DNA of 64,000 nucleotides from Hoeflea algicola (GTDB lineage: Bacteria; Pseudomonadota; Alphaproteobacteria; Rhizobiales; Rhizobiaceae): positions 2,046,001 to 2,110,000 of the forward strand of contig NZ_JAOVZR010000001.1 in assembly GCF_026619415.1 (NCBI RefSeq), given 5' to 3'. A program made the translations under genes and the position numbers. Positions 9,167 to 17,500 of this stretch are shown here, piece after piece; the first letter of the stretch is position 1; each line of letters begins with the position of its first letter. Below the pieces are notes generated by a model. It made no database searches. It saw only the letters and a program-made list of their open reading frames with translations, and was not told where the DNA came from.

Positions 9167-11926
9167 CTACTCCCGTTCCACACGAACCGCTGCGAATTTG
9201 AACTCCGGTATCTTCCCGTAGGGGTCGAGCGCGGGATTGGTCAGCACATTGGCGGCGGCCTCGACAAAGGCGAAGGGAACAAACACCATGTCCTCCGAAA
9301 CGGCCCGGTCCGCGCGGGCCATCAGCGAGATCGTGCCGCGCCGCGTGGTCAACCGCACGTGCCCGCCCGGCTCGACCCCGAGCCTGCGAAGCGTGGCGGG
9401 ATGGAGCGAGCAATTGGCCTCAGGCTCGACCGCATCAAGCACCACCGAACGGCGTGTCATCGACCCGGTATGCCAGTGTTCGAGCTGTCTGCCGGTGGTC
9501 AGGATCATTGGATAGTCCGCATCCGGCAGTTCCGCGGGCGCGATGATGCTGGCCGGCGTAAACTTCGCCCGTCCGCCGTCGCGCGGAAAGCCTGAACCAA
9601 AGACAATTACCTGACCGGGGTCTTGTGGAGAAAGCGACGGATAGGTGACGGCTCCTTCGTGCTCCAACCGGTCCCAGGTGATGTTATCGAGGGACTTCAT
9701 CCCCGATTTCATCTCGGCAAATACTTCGCGCGGGTGGCTGTAGGTCCAGCCGAGACCAAGCCGATTGGCCAGCGCCATGGTGATCGCCCAATCCTCGCGC
9801 GCCTCGCCCGGAGGGGCAACAGCGGCGCGGCCCATCTGCACCTGCCGGTTGGTGTTTGTTACCGTCCCGTTCTTCTCGTAAAATGCGGCGGCAGGCAGGA
9901 TCACGTCAGCATAATTCGCCGTCTCGGTCAGGAAGATGTCCTGCACGACGAGGGTGTCGAGCTTGGCCAGCGCCTCGCGGGCATGATTCAAGTCGGGATC
10001 GGACATCGCCGGATTCTCGCCAAGGATATACATGCCCTTGATCTGTCCGGCGTGAACCGCATCGAGGATCTCGGTGACCGTAAGGCCCTTCTCGCTTGAA
10101 AAGTCGTCCGAACCCCACAATGTCGTGAAATGCCGCCTGATGCTGTCGTCGGTGACTGTCTGGTAATCGGGCAGAAACATCGGGACCAGGCCGGCGTCCG
10201 AGGCACCCTGCACGTTGTTCTGGCCGCGAAGCGGGTGCAGCCCGGTGCCCGGTCGTCCAACATGGCCACACATCAATGCCAGTGAGATCAGGCACCGCGA
10301 GTTGTCGGTTCCGTGGATGTGCTGTGACACGCCCATTCCCCAGAAGATCATGCCGGACTTCGCGGTGGCGAAGTCGCGCGCCACCTGCCTCAGCGTCGCG
10401 GCAGGGATACCGCAAAATGCTTCCATTTTTTCTGGCGGGAAGTTTGCGAGATGCGCCTTCTGGGCCTCCCAGTTTTCCGTATAGGCCTCGATATATTGCC
10501 TGTCGTAGAGCTCCTCTTCGACGATCGTGTGCATGATCGCGTTGAGCATCGACACGTCAGCGCCGGGGCGGAACTTCAGCATCGAGGTGGCAAATCGGCT
10601 CAGTCCGACGCCGCGCGGATCCATGACGATGAGTTTGCCGCCGCGCTTGGTGAACTGCTTGAAATAGGTTGCGGCCACTGGGTGGTTTTCCACCGGATTG
10701 CAGCCGATGAGAATGACCACATCGGCATGTTCAACCTCGTTGAAGCTCGCCGTCACGGCGCCACTGCCGACATTTTCCAAAAGTGCCGCAACCGATGAGG
10801 CATGGCAGAGCCGGGTGCAGTGGTCGACATTGTTGTGACCAAAGCCCTGCCTGATGAGCTTCTGAAAGAGGTAGGCTTCCTCATTGGAGCATTTTGCCGA
10901 GCCGAAACCAGCGACCGTTCCGCCGCCATGTTTTTCGGTCAGCGCCTTCCAGCCGTTGGCGGCCCTATCAAGGGCTTCGTCCCATGTGGCTTCGCGGAAG
11001 AATTCCTGCCAGTTGGCAGGATCCACGTTCAGCCCCTTGGCCGGCGCGTCGTCGCGCCGGATCAGCGGTTTGGTCAACCGGTGCGGGTGGTGAATGTAGT
11101 CGAAACCGAAACGGCCCTTGACGCACAGCCGGCCCTCGTTTGCCGGGCCGTTGATGCCCTCGACATATTTGACCTTGCCGTCCTTGACCTTCAGCGAAAC
11201 CTGACAGCCGACCCCGCAGAACGGGCAGACCGAGGTGACTTCGGTGTCGAAATCGGCGCGGTCGCCGACCTGATCTTTGTTGATCACAGTTGCCGGCATC
11301 AGCGCGCCCGTCGGACAGGCCTGCACGCATTCCCCGCATGCGACGCAGGTCGATTCTCCCATTGGATCGTCCATGTCGAACACTGGATAGGCCTGATGCC
11401 CCCGGCCTGCCATGCCGATCACATCATTGACTTGCACATCGCGGCAGGCGCGGACGCAGAGTCCGCACTGGATGCAGGCGTCGAGATTGACGCGCATTGC
11501 AACATGGCTGTCATCGAGCAGCGGAATGTGGTCGGGTTCGAGTTTTGGAAAACGGCTGGATTGAACATCATTGGCCGCGGCCATGTTCCAAAAATGCGCC
11601 GAGGCGTCGTGGGCCTTTGATTGCTCCGGCTGATCGGCCAGGAGAAGCTCCATGACCATCTCGCGCGATTTCTTCGCACGATCGCTGCCGGTCTTGACGA
11701 TCATGTCGTTCGATGGTTGCCGGCAGCAGGAGGCCGCCAGTACGCGCTCGCCTTCAATCTCGACAACGCAGGCCCGGCAATTTCCGTCCGGGCGGTAGCC
11801 TGTCTGATCCTTGTGGCAGAGATAGGGGATATTTGTGCCGTGGCGCTTGGCCACTTCCCACAGCGTCTCGCCGGGGGCTGCCGAGACTTCCTGGCCGTCC
11901 AGGGTAAAGCGGATTTGCTCGGTCAC
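9167..11926 (-). CDS. fdhA: NAD-dependent formate dehydrogenase, alpha (molybdopterin) subunit
   Basis: A 919-residue catalytic subunit oxidising formate to CO2 in the cytoplasm with a bis-MGD Mo or W cofactor. Order: N-terminal [2Fe-2S] domain (Cys37, 50, 53, 67), two [4Fe-4S] ferredoxin clusters (C151-x2-C-x2-C-x3-C161 and C194-x2-C-x2-C-x3-C204), the CPFCGVGC cluster (234-241 plus Cys268), then the MGD-binding core with the metal-ligand Cys374-His375 in RLCHASS and HPLRGQNNVQGASD. It starts with GTG at 11926, one base after the fdhB stop, with GAGGAG about 10 bases upstream. Size and partner fit the FDH1 type of Methylobacterium. No fdhD or delta subunit gene follows. Confidence 0.92.
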   Translation of the reverse strand: MTEQIRFTLDGQEVSAAPGETLWEVAKRHGTNIPYLCHKDQTGYRPDGNCRACVVEIEGERVLAASCCRQPSNDMIVKTGSDRAKKSREMVMELLLADQPEQSKAHDASAHFWNMAAANDVQSSRFPKLEPDHIPLLDDSHVAMRVNLDACIQCGLCVRACRDVQVNDVIGMAGRGHQAYPVFDMDDPMGESTCVACGECVQACPTGALMPATVINKDQVGDRADFDTEVTSVCPFCGVGCQVSLKVKDGKVKYVEGINGPANEGRLCVKGRFGFDYIHHPHRLTKPLIRRDDAPAKGLNVDPANWQEFFREATWDEALDRAANGWKALTEKHGGGTVAGFGSAKCSNEEAYLFQKLIRQGFGHNNVDHCTRLCHASSVAALLENVGSGAVTASFNEVEHADVVILIGCNPVENHPVAATYFKQFTKRGGKLIVMDPRGVGLSRFATSMLKFRPGADVSMLNAIMHTIVEEELYDRQYIEAYTENWEAQKAHLANFPPEKMEAFCGIPAATLRQVARDFATAKSGMIFWGMGVSQHIHGTDNSRCLISLALMCGHVGRPGTGLHPLRGQNNVQGASDAGLVPMFLPDYQTVTDDSIRRHFTTLWGSDDFSSEKGLTVTEILDAVHAGQIKGMYILGENPAMSDPDLNHAREALAKLDTLVVQDIFLTETANYADVILPAAAFYEKNGTVTNTNRQVQMGRAAVAPPGEAREDWAITMALANRLGLGWTYSHPREVFAEMKSGMKSLDNITWDRLEHEGAVTYPSLSPQDPGQVIVFGSGFPRDGGRAKFTPASIIAPAELPDADYPMILTTGRQLEHWHTGSMTRRSVVLDAVEPEANCSLHPATLRRLGVEPGGHVRLTTRRGTISLMARADRAVSEDMVFVPFAFVEAAANVLTNPALDPYGKIPEFKFAAVRVERE

Positions 11927-11927
11927 G

Positions 11928-13625
11928 TCAGATCTCCTCGGGGAAATGTTTCATCGTCAGACGGATCGGGTTGGGCGCCGCCTGTCCGAGTCCACAGATC
12001 GATGCATCGGCCATGACACCGCAGAGTTCGTCCAGAAGCCCCGTATCCCATTTCGGCGCCTGCATTAGCTTTACGGCCTTCTCGCAACCGACCCTGCATG
12101 GCGTGCACTGACCACAGCTTTCGCTTTCAAAAAAACGCAGCATGTTCAGCGCTGCCTGCCTGACGCTGTCCTTGTCGGAAAGAACCACCACAGCCGCCGA
12201 GCCGATAAACGTGTCATGCGCCTGTAGCGTGTCGAAATCGAGCGGCACGTCATTTAACGACGCCGGCAACAACCCCGAGGAAGGACCGCCCGGCTGATAG
12301 GCTTTGAATTCGTGTCCCGGAGCCATCCCGCCACAAGATTCAATGACATCCATGATGGTCGAACCGGCAGGCAAGAGGTGGACGCCGGGGTGAGCCACAC
12401 GACCAGAAACCGAGTAGGAACGGAGGCCCTTTCGGCCATTTTTCTCAATGGAAGAAAGGATGTGCGGCCCTTCACGGCAGATACGGGTGATCCAGTGCAG
12501 CGTCTCGACATTGTGCACCAGCGTGGGCCGGCCGAAAATGCCCACAGCCGCCACGTAGGGCGGGCGCAGGCGCGGAATGCCGCGCTTGCCTTCAATACTC
12601 TCGATCATCGCGCTTTCTTCGCCGCATATATAGGCGCCGGCGCCGCGACGGAGTTCTATATAGCCAGATGCGACGATCCCTGCTGTTTCCAGCGCCTTGA
12701 TTTCGGTGCGCAGGATATGCAGGACTGCCGGATATTCATCGCGCATGTAAATGAAGCAACGCTCCGCCTCGACCGCCCATGCGGCGATCAACATGCCTTC
12801 GAGCTTCAGGTGGGGCGTGCGCTCGAGATAGTGACGGTCCTTGAACGTGCCGGGCTCACCCTCGTCGCCGTTGACCGCGAGATAGCGCGGCCCGGGATTG
12901 GCGCGAACAAAACCCCATTTGCGGCCTGACGGGAAACCGGCTCCACCGAGACCACGAAGCCCGGAGGAGAGAACCATCTCCTGAACTTCTTCCCAGTTGC
13001 CGGATGCGCGCAATTCGGCCAGCTTGGCGTAACCGCCCGCAGCCTGATAAGCAGCCAGGTCCTCATAGTCAGGAATTTCGGCGTGGAAATGGCCCTTCGC
13101 CAACACCGTGTCGACCTTGTCAGGCGTTGCATGATCGACGTGACGGTGGCCGATTTCCAGCACCGGCGCCGTGTCGCACCGGCCCATGCAGGGAGCACGC
13201 AAGACACGGACCTTGTTCGGATCGTGCCCGGCTTTCAGGGCGGCAAGCAGGGCTTCGGAACCCGCCATCTCGCACGATAGCGAATCGCAAACCCGGATTG
13301 TCAGGTCGGGTGGCGGCGTTTCATTCTCCTTAACCGGATCAAAATGCGCATAGAACGTTGCGACTTCCCAAATTTCGGCCATTCCAGTGCGCAGCTCTTC
13401 GGCAAGCGCGCGCAGATGACGAGCCGACAGATGGCCATAGGCGTCCTGGATGAGGTGCAGGTATTCGATCAGAAGATCACGGCGGTGCGGTCCATCGCCC
13501 AGCAGCGCCTTTACCTCCGCCCAAGCCTGATCTTCAAGCTGACGTCCCTTTGGAGTTCTGCGGCCACGCCCACCGCCTGATTTCCAAATGCCGTCCGTCC
13601 GTTTCGCATCCACGTCAGCGTTCAT
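11928..13625 (-). CDS. fdhB: NAD-dependent formate dehydrogenase, beta subunit (NuoE-NuoF fusion)
   Basis: A 565-residue diaphorase subunit passing electrons from FdhA to NAD+. Residues about 30-180 are a NuoE-like thioredoxin-fold domain with its [2Fe-2S] Cys pairs (VCDSLSC and APCMGRC). Residues about 210-560 are NuoF-like: FMN/NAD region GLRGLGGAGFPSGRKW, GDEGEPGTFKDR, and the [4Fe-4S] motif ESCGQCTPCRVG with the fourth Cys in SICGLG. In Rhodobacter FdsG and FdsB are separate proteins; here they are one chain, as in Methylobacterium Fdh1B. It is the first gene of the fdhBA operon, 1 base from fdhA. Confidence 0.93.
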   Translation of the reverse strand: MNADVDAKRTDGIWKSGGGRGRRTPKGRQLEDQAWAEVKALLGDGPHRRDLLIEYLHLIQDAYGHLSARHLRALAEELRTGMAEIWEVATFYAHFDPVKENETPPPDLTIRVCDSLSCEMAGSEALLAALKAGHDPNKVRVLRAPCMGRCDTAPVLEIGHRHVDHATPDKVDTVLAKGHFHAEIPDYEDLAAYQAAGGYAKLAELRASGNWEEVQEMVLSSGLRGLGGAGFPSGRKWGFVRANPGPRYLAVNGDEGEPGTFKDRHYLERTPHLKLEGMLIAAWAVEAERCFIYMRDEYPAVLHILRTEIKALETAGIVASGYIELRRGAGAYICGEESAMIESIEGKRGIPRLRPPYVAAVGIFGRPTLVHNVETLHWITRICREGPHILSSIEKNGRKGLRSYSVSGRVAHPGVHLLPAGSTIMDVIESCGGMAPGHEFKAYQPGGPSSGLLPASLNDVPLDFDTLQAHDTFIGSAAVVVLSDKDSVRQAALNMLRFFESESCGQCTPCRVGCEKAVKLMQAPKWDTGLLDELCGVMADASICGLGQAAPNPIRLTMKHFPEEI

Positions 13626-13863
13626 CTTCCAGCAACTCCCGAGCTCCCTAACTGCTCACTACGATAGGATGTATTTTTCTGTGGCCATATCGAAATTGCG
13701 ACACCTAGCGCTCATTAGTGCTTGTTGAGTCTCAGGATTGAACGAAGCTGCTTACGTGGCATATGGGGCGGGGAGAGAGGTTTCTCGCGATGCCATTGCC
13801 AGTCTTCGCGGTGCGGGGCTTGTTCACACCGGACCGCGTCGCCTGATCGTGCGGGGCGTGATC
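13626..13863 (+). other. gap upstream of fdhBA, no gene supported
   Basis: This stretch holds the promoter region of the leftward fdhBA operon and, from 13738, an open frame whose first 40 residues match nothing I recognise. No divergent FdsR-type LysR regulator is present, although such a gene is common beside this operon. I see no RNA gene or strong repeat. Confidence 0.4.
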
Positions 13864-14007
13864 TTTTCCCGATATGCCAAGGACCGCAGCGAACGCGCCC
13901 GGGAAGAACTCATTGCCGAGCTCGGCAGTTGCTTCCTCTGCGCCGAGCTTGGTACCGTTCCCGAGTCGGAACTTCGCGCGGATCATGCTTCATACCTGCA
14001 ATCATGG
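13864..14007 (+). pseudogene. ArdC-like antirestriction protein remnant
   Basis: In one frame the residues FSRYAKDRSERAREELIAEL, GSCFLCAELGTVPE and ADHASYLQSW resemble the zincin-like C-terminal domain of ArdC/DUF1738 antirestriction proteins (..EELxAELGxAFLCAxLG..PE..REDHAxYxxSWLxvL..). Similarity stops abruptly after SW, before the usual LKVLK..KRAIF block, and the start is missing. ArdC genes ride on conjugative plasmids and integrative elements, so this looks like a scar of one. Assigned from motif memory only. Confidence 0.55.
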
Positions 14008-14095
14008 GAGGTTCACGCGCCCAGGCCTGTCCGGGCGCGCGGGCTCAGGATAACAACTGACAGAGTATCCCCGATGAAACTTCTCGAGATTCAGG

Positions 14096-14496
14096 TCAGC
14101 CAGCCAGGACTTCCACCCAGTTTTGATGGACCCACCCCTTCTTGCCACCTTTGTGAACGGGACGATCAGCGTCAATCGGGCTGCAGGACAGGCTTTCCAC
14201 GCCATACACTACGCCAATCCATTTGCCTCTTGTTTCAAACAGCCAGACGTTGTCGCCGTTTTTCAACTCGTCAATTTTGGCATGATCGGAACCGGGGCCT
14301 TTTCGCACGGCGAGGAAACCATCACCCCCGCCTTTAATCCGGCTACCTGACCATACGAGCACGTATCGAGATCTTCACTGGCGCGCTCGATAATGTGCAC
14401 ATCAAGTTGTTGGGCTACAACAGAGGTTGCGCCGCTCAAAACAAACAACCACAGCAACGCCGCTGTCGGTGCAACGCCTGATAAAATCGTCCTCAT
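14096..14496 (-). pseudogene. secreted SH3-domain protein, frameshifted
   Basis: The gene starts with a clear signal peptide (MRTILSGVAPTAALLWLFVL...SVVAQQ) and GCAGGAGAG just upstream. The frame then reads VHIIERASEDLDTCSYGQV, and after 14329 the sense continues in another frame as GGDGFLAVRKGPGSDHAKIDEL, NGDNVWLFETRGKWIGVVYG and KKGWVHQNWVEVLAG, a typical bacterial SH3 (SH3b) domain. The total length is one base short of a whole number of codons, and the switch falls in a run of five Gs (14325-14329 read on this strand), so a single-base deletion is the simplest cause. It may be a real mutation or a sequencing error. Confidence 0.75.
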
Positions 14497-15004
14497 GAAT
14501 ACTCTCCTGCAAAAAATGAATAGTTCATCTGCTTTTGCCAACAATTGCTTCAACAGAGATACCCAGATGGGTGTACTCATCACTTGAGCGTTGCACGGGC
14601 AGTGTCCATTTCCAAATCTTTCCTGGTTGGGCAAAGCTTCCGGTCGATTTTCAAAAGCACTCCTACCATTCGGGCGGGACAGGACCATGATCCGTGCCAA
14701 CCCCCAAACATTTTATTGGGGCACACCAGCTGCGCGCTCCGCATTCCGGACTGTCGCAGACAGTCGCCGGACACCACATCGAACCAGACCCGTCGGCGGA
14801 TTTTTGCCCGCGGGGGATTTGTCATGGCGGCTTTTCGGCAACGCTAAAGCAGATCGTGGCGTTGCTTCGGGCTTCCAATCAAATCATCAGTGGGAACGCG
14901 GACACTGCACCGCTATAGTCGACCGCTGACGGCGCGGTGATGCTTCGTCATCAAAGCTCTGTTATCTCAGCCCCGGCCGCCCCGGCGCAGGAAAGCCAGT
15001 CGTC
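14497..15004. other. 508-base stretch without a supported gene
   Basis: Short open frames exist on both strands (for example 14580-14825 minus, 14591-14929 plus) but none has a recognisable domain, and they overlap each other. The stretch must hold the promoter of the leftward SH3 gene and that of rsgA. I see no RNA gene here; degraded mobile-element sequence continuing from the ArdC remnant is possible. Confidence 0.4.
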
Positions 15005-16111
15005 ATGTCACGAGACTATTCGAAATTCACGCTTTCCACCGGCAAGGCCGACGCCAAGCCCGGCGACGTCGCCAAGTCGGGCACGCCGAAGCCGGCGCTG
15101 TCGGTGCTGCAAGAGCTCGGCTGGCAGCCGTTTTATGCCCAGCAGACCGACATCAATGAGCTGGCCGAAACTCCGCCGGTGCGGGTCACCGAGGTACACC
15201 GCAGCGGGCTTCGGGTGCTGGGCGACGGCATTGACGAGATGCTGCCGCCGCGCGCCGATGCCACCGTCGGCGACTGGCTGTTGTTCAACCACGTTCTGCC
15301 CAGCGCCAGCCGGCTGCTCGATCGCAAGAGCGTGATCCAGCGCCGCGCCGCCGGCCATGACCGCCAGGTGCAGTTGATCGCCGCCAACATCGACACCGCC
15401 TTTGTCGTCACCTCCTGCAACGCCGATTTCAACGTCGCGCGGCTGGAACGCTATGTCGCGCTGGCATTCGAGGCCGAGGTGACGCCGGTGATCCTGCTGA
15501 CCAAGGCCGATCTGTGCGACGATCCGGCCGATTATGTCGAACAGGCGGAGGCGATTTCCAACGCGCTCACGGTGCTGGTGCTCGATGCCCGGGGCGAAGA
15601 GCCGAAGGTCAAGCTCGCGCCCTGGTGCAAGCCGGGCCAGACAGTTGCCTTTCTCGGCTCGTCAGGTGTCGGCAAATCGACGCTCACCAATGCACTGTCA
15701 GGCACCGAGAGTGCCGCCACCCAGGAAATCCGCGAGGACGATGCCAAGGGCCGCCACACCACCTCGCACCGGCAATTGCACATTCTGCCCGGCAGCTGCG
15801 CTGTGCTCGACACACCGGGCATGCGCGAAATCCAGCTCACCGATGTCGGCGCCGGCGTGGCCGAAGTATTCTCCGAACTCGATGATCTTGCCGGCGCCTG
15901 CCGCTTCAGCGATTGCCGGCACGAGACAGAGCCCGGCTGCGCGGTGCTGGCGGCAGTTGCAACCGGTGCAGTCGATATCGAGCGGCTGGCGCGCTGGCGC
16001 AAGCTGCTGGCCGAAGACCGGCACAATTCCGCAAGCCTTGCCGAGCGCCGTTCCAAGGACAAGGCTTTTGGCAAGATGATCCGCCAGGTCAAGAAGAACA
16101 AGGTCAAATAG
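15005..16111 (+). CDS. rsgA: ribosome small subunit-dependent GTPase A
   Basis: A 368-residue circularly permuted GTPase that helps late 30S subunit maturation. Order: N-terminal OB-fold (about 45-120), then the permuted GTPase motifs G4 TKAD (166-169), G1 GSSGVGKS (218-225) and G3 DTPG (269-272), and a C-terminal zinc knuckle with Cys299, Cys304, His306 and Cys312. The length is usual for the family. The Lys-rich C-terminus fits rRNA contact. It stands alone on the plus strand. Confidence 0.95.
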   Translation: MSRDYSKFTLSTGKADAKPGDVAKSGTPKPALSVLQELGWQPFYAQQTDINELAETPPVRVTEVHRSGLRVLGDGIDEMLPPRADATVGDWLLFNHVLPSASRLLDRKSVIQRRAAGHDRQVQLIAANIDTAFVVTSCNADFNVARLERYVALAFEAEVTPVILLTKADLCDDPADYVEQAEAISNALTVLVLDARGEEPKVKLAPWCKPGQTVAFLGSSGVGKSTLTNALSGTESAATQEIREDDAKGRHTTSHRQLHILPGSCAVLDTPGMREIQLTDVGAGVAEVFSELDDLAGACRFSDCRHETEPGCAVLAAVATGAVDIERLARWRKLLAEDRHNSASLAERRSKDKAFGKMIRQVKKNKVK

Positions 16112-16352
16112 CCCGCCCCGGCGCAGGCCGTTTGCGCCACCGAACCTCCGCTGTTGCCGGGTTTAGCGCCGATTCACCCGGTTCCGGACAGTGCAGCGAT
16201 GGCAATTGCCCGCATACTGGCGTCAGGTCAGCGTTTTTGCTACAAAAACCTGCTACCCACTTGCCTCAGGCGCCGGTATTCCCTACCTCCCCCCGAACAC
16301 CCGCTGCCAAAGCGGCACGTGCGCCCTCGCCCTTCCTCGCCCCGCCACCTGA

Positions 16353-17462
16353 ATGGAGCAGGCCTTGATCCAGACCCCCTATTATCTGATCGACAAGTCG
16401 AAACTGCTTTCCAACATGGAAAAGATCGCCCGGCTGCGCGAACTCTCCGGCGCCAAGGCGCTGCTGGCGCTGAAATGCTTTGCCACCTGGGGGGTGTTCG
16501 ATTTCATGGCCGACTACATGGACGGCACCACCTCCTCGTCGCTTTACGAGGTCCGACTCGGCCGCGAGAAATTCGGCAAGGAAACCCACGCCTACTCAGT
16601 GGCCTATGCCGATCATGAGATCGACGAGGTGGTGACCCACGCCGACAAGATCATCTTCAATTCGATCGGTCAGCTCACTCGTTTTGCCGACAAGGCAGAT
16701 GGCATCACTCGCGGGTTGCGGCTCAATCCCGGCGTGTCCTCCTCCACCTTCGATCTGGCCGATCCGGCCCGGCCCTATTCGCGACTTGGGGAATGGGATC
16801 TCAAACAGGTCGAGCCGGTGATGGAGATGATCTCCGGCTTCATGATCCACAACAATTGCGAAAACGGCGATTTCGCGCTGTTTGATGAGATGCTGGGCGA
16901 GATCGAGCAAAAATTCGGCCCGCTCTTGAAGAAAGCCGAATGGGTCAGCCTCGGCGGCGGCATTCATTTTACCGGCGATGATTATCCGCTGGAAAAATTC
17001 GCCGAGCGGCTCAAGCGCTTTGCCGGCGAGTATGGCGTGCAGGTCTATCTCGAACCCGGTGAAGCCTCGATCACCAAATCGACGACGCTGGAAGTCACCG
17101 TGCTCGACACGCTTTTCAATGGCAAGAATCTGGCCATTGTCGATTCATCCATTGAAGCCCATATGCTGGATCTGTTGATCTACCGCGAAAAGGCCAAGAT
17201 CGCACCCGATACTGGCGATCACCGCTACATGATCTGCGGCAAGTCGTGCCTAGCCGGCGATATCTTTGGCGAGTTCAATTTCCCTGAACAGTTGGCCATC
17301 GGCGACCGGATTTCAGTCCAAGACGCAGCCGGTTACACAATGGTCAAGAAAAACTGGTTTAACGGCGTGCGTATGCCGTCAATCGCCATCCGCGAGCTGG
17401 ATGGCAGCATCAGAACGGTCCGCGAATTTGATTACGCGGATTTTGAACACAGCCTCTCTTAA
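16353..17462 (+). CDS. nspC: carboxynorspermidine/carboxyspermidine decarboxylase
   Basis: A 369-residue PLP enzyme of the alanine racemase-fold decarboxylases that removes CO2 from carboxy(nor)spermidine, the last step of the alternative spermidine route. The PLP Lys is Lys41 in LALKCFATWG; later signatures are VSLGGGIHFTG (phosphate binding), EPGEA and CGKSCLAGD near the C-terminal active-site Cys. The ATG at 16353 is annotated, but a TTG at 16365 would start at MIQTPYYLID, the usual N-terminus, with GGAGCAGG correctly placed upstream, so the true start may be 16365. It is followed by its dehydrogenase partner. Confidence 0.93.
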   Translation: MEQALIQTPYYLIDKSKLLSNMEKIARLRELSGAKALLALKCFATWGVFDFMADYMDGTTSSSLYEVRLGREKFGKETHAYSVAYADHEIDEVVTHADKIIFNSIGQLTRFADKADGITRGLRLNPGVSSSTFDLADPARPYSRLGEWDLKQVEPVMEMISGFMIHNNCENGDFALFDEMLGEIEQKFGPLLKKAEWVSLGGGIHFTGDDYPLEKFAERLKRFAGEYGVQVYLEPGEASITKSTTLEVTVLDTLFNGKNLAIVDSSIEAHMLDLLIYREKAKIAPDTGDHRYMICGKSCLAGDIFGEFNFPEQLAIGDRISVQDAAGYTMVKKNWFNGVRMPSIAIRELDGSIRTVREFDYADFEHSLS

Positions 17463-17500
17463 GGCATCTGACGATTGGACATAGGAGTTAGTCCCCCATC

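Noticed and set aside
9001..9201. 66-codon ORF between the IS remnants and fdhA
   Set aside because: It overlaps the fdhA end, has no recognised motif, and the region is likely degraded sequence.
14580..14929. Overlapping small ORFs upstream of rsgA
   Set aside because: Different frames on both strands, no domain, no ribosome binding site of note.
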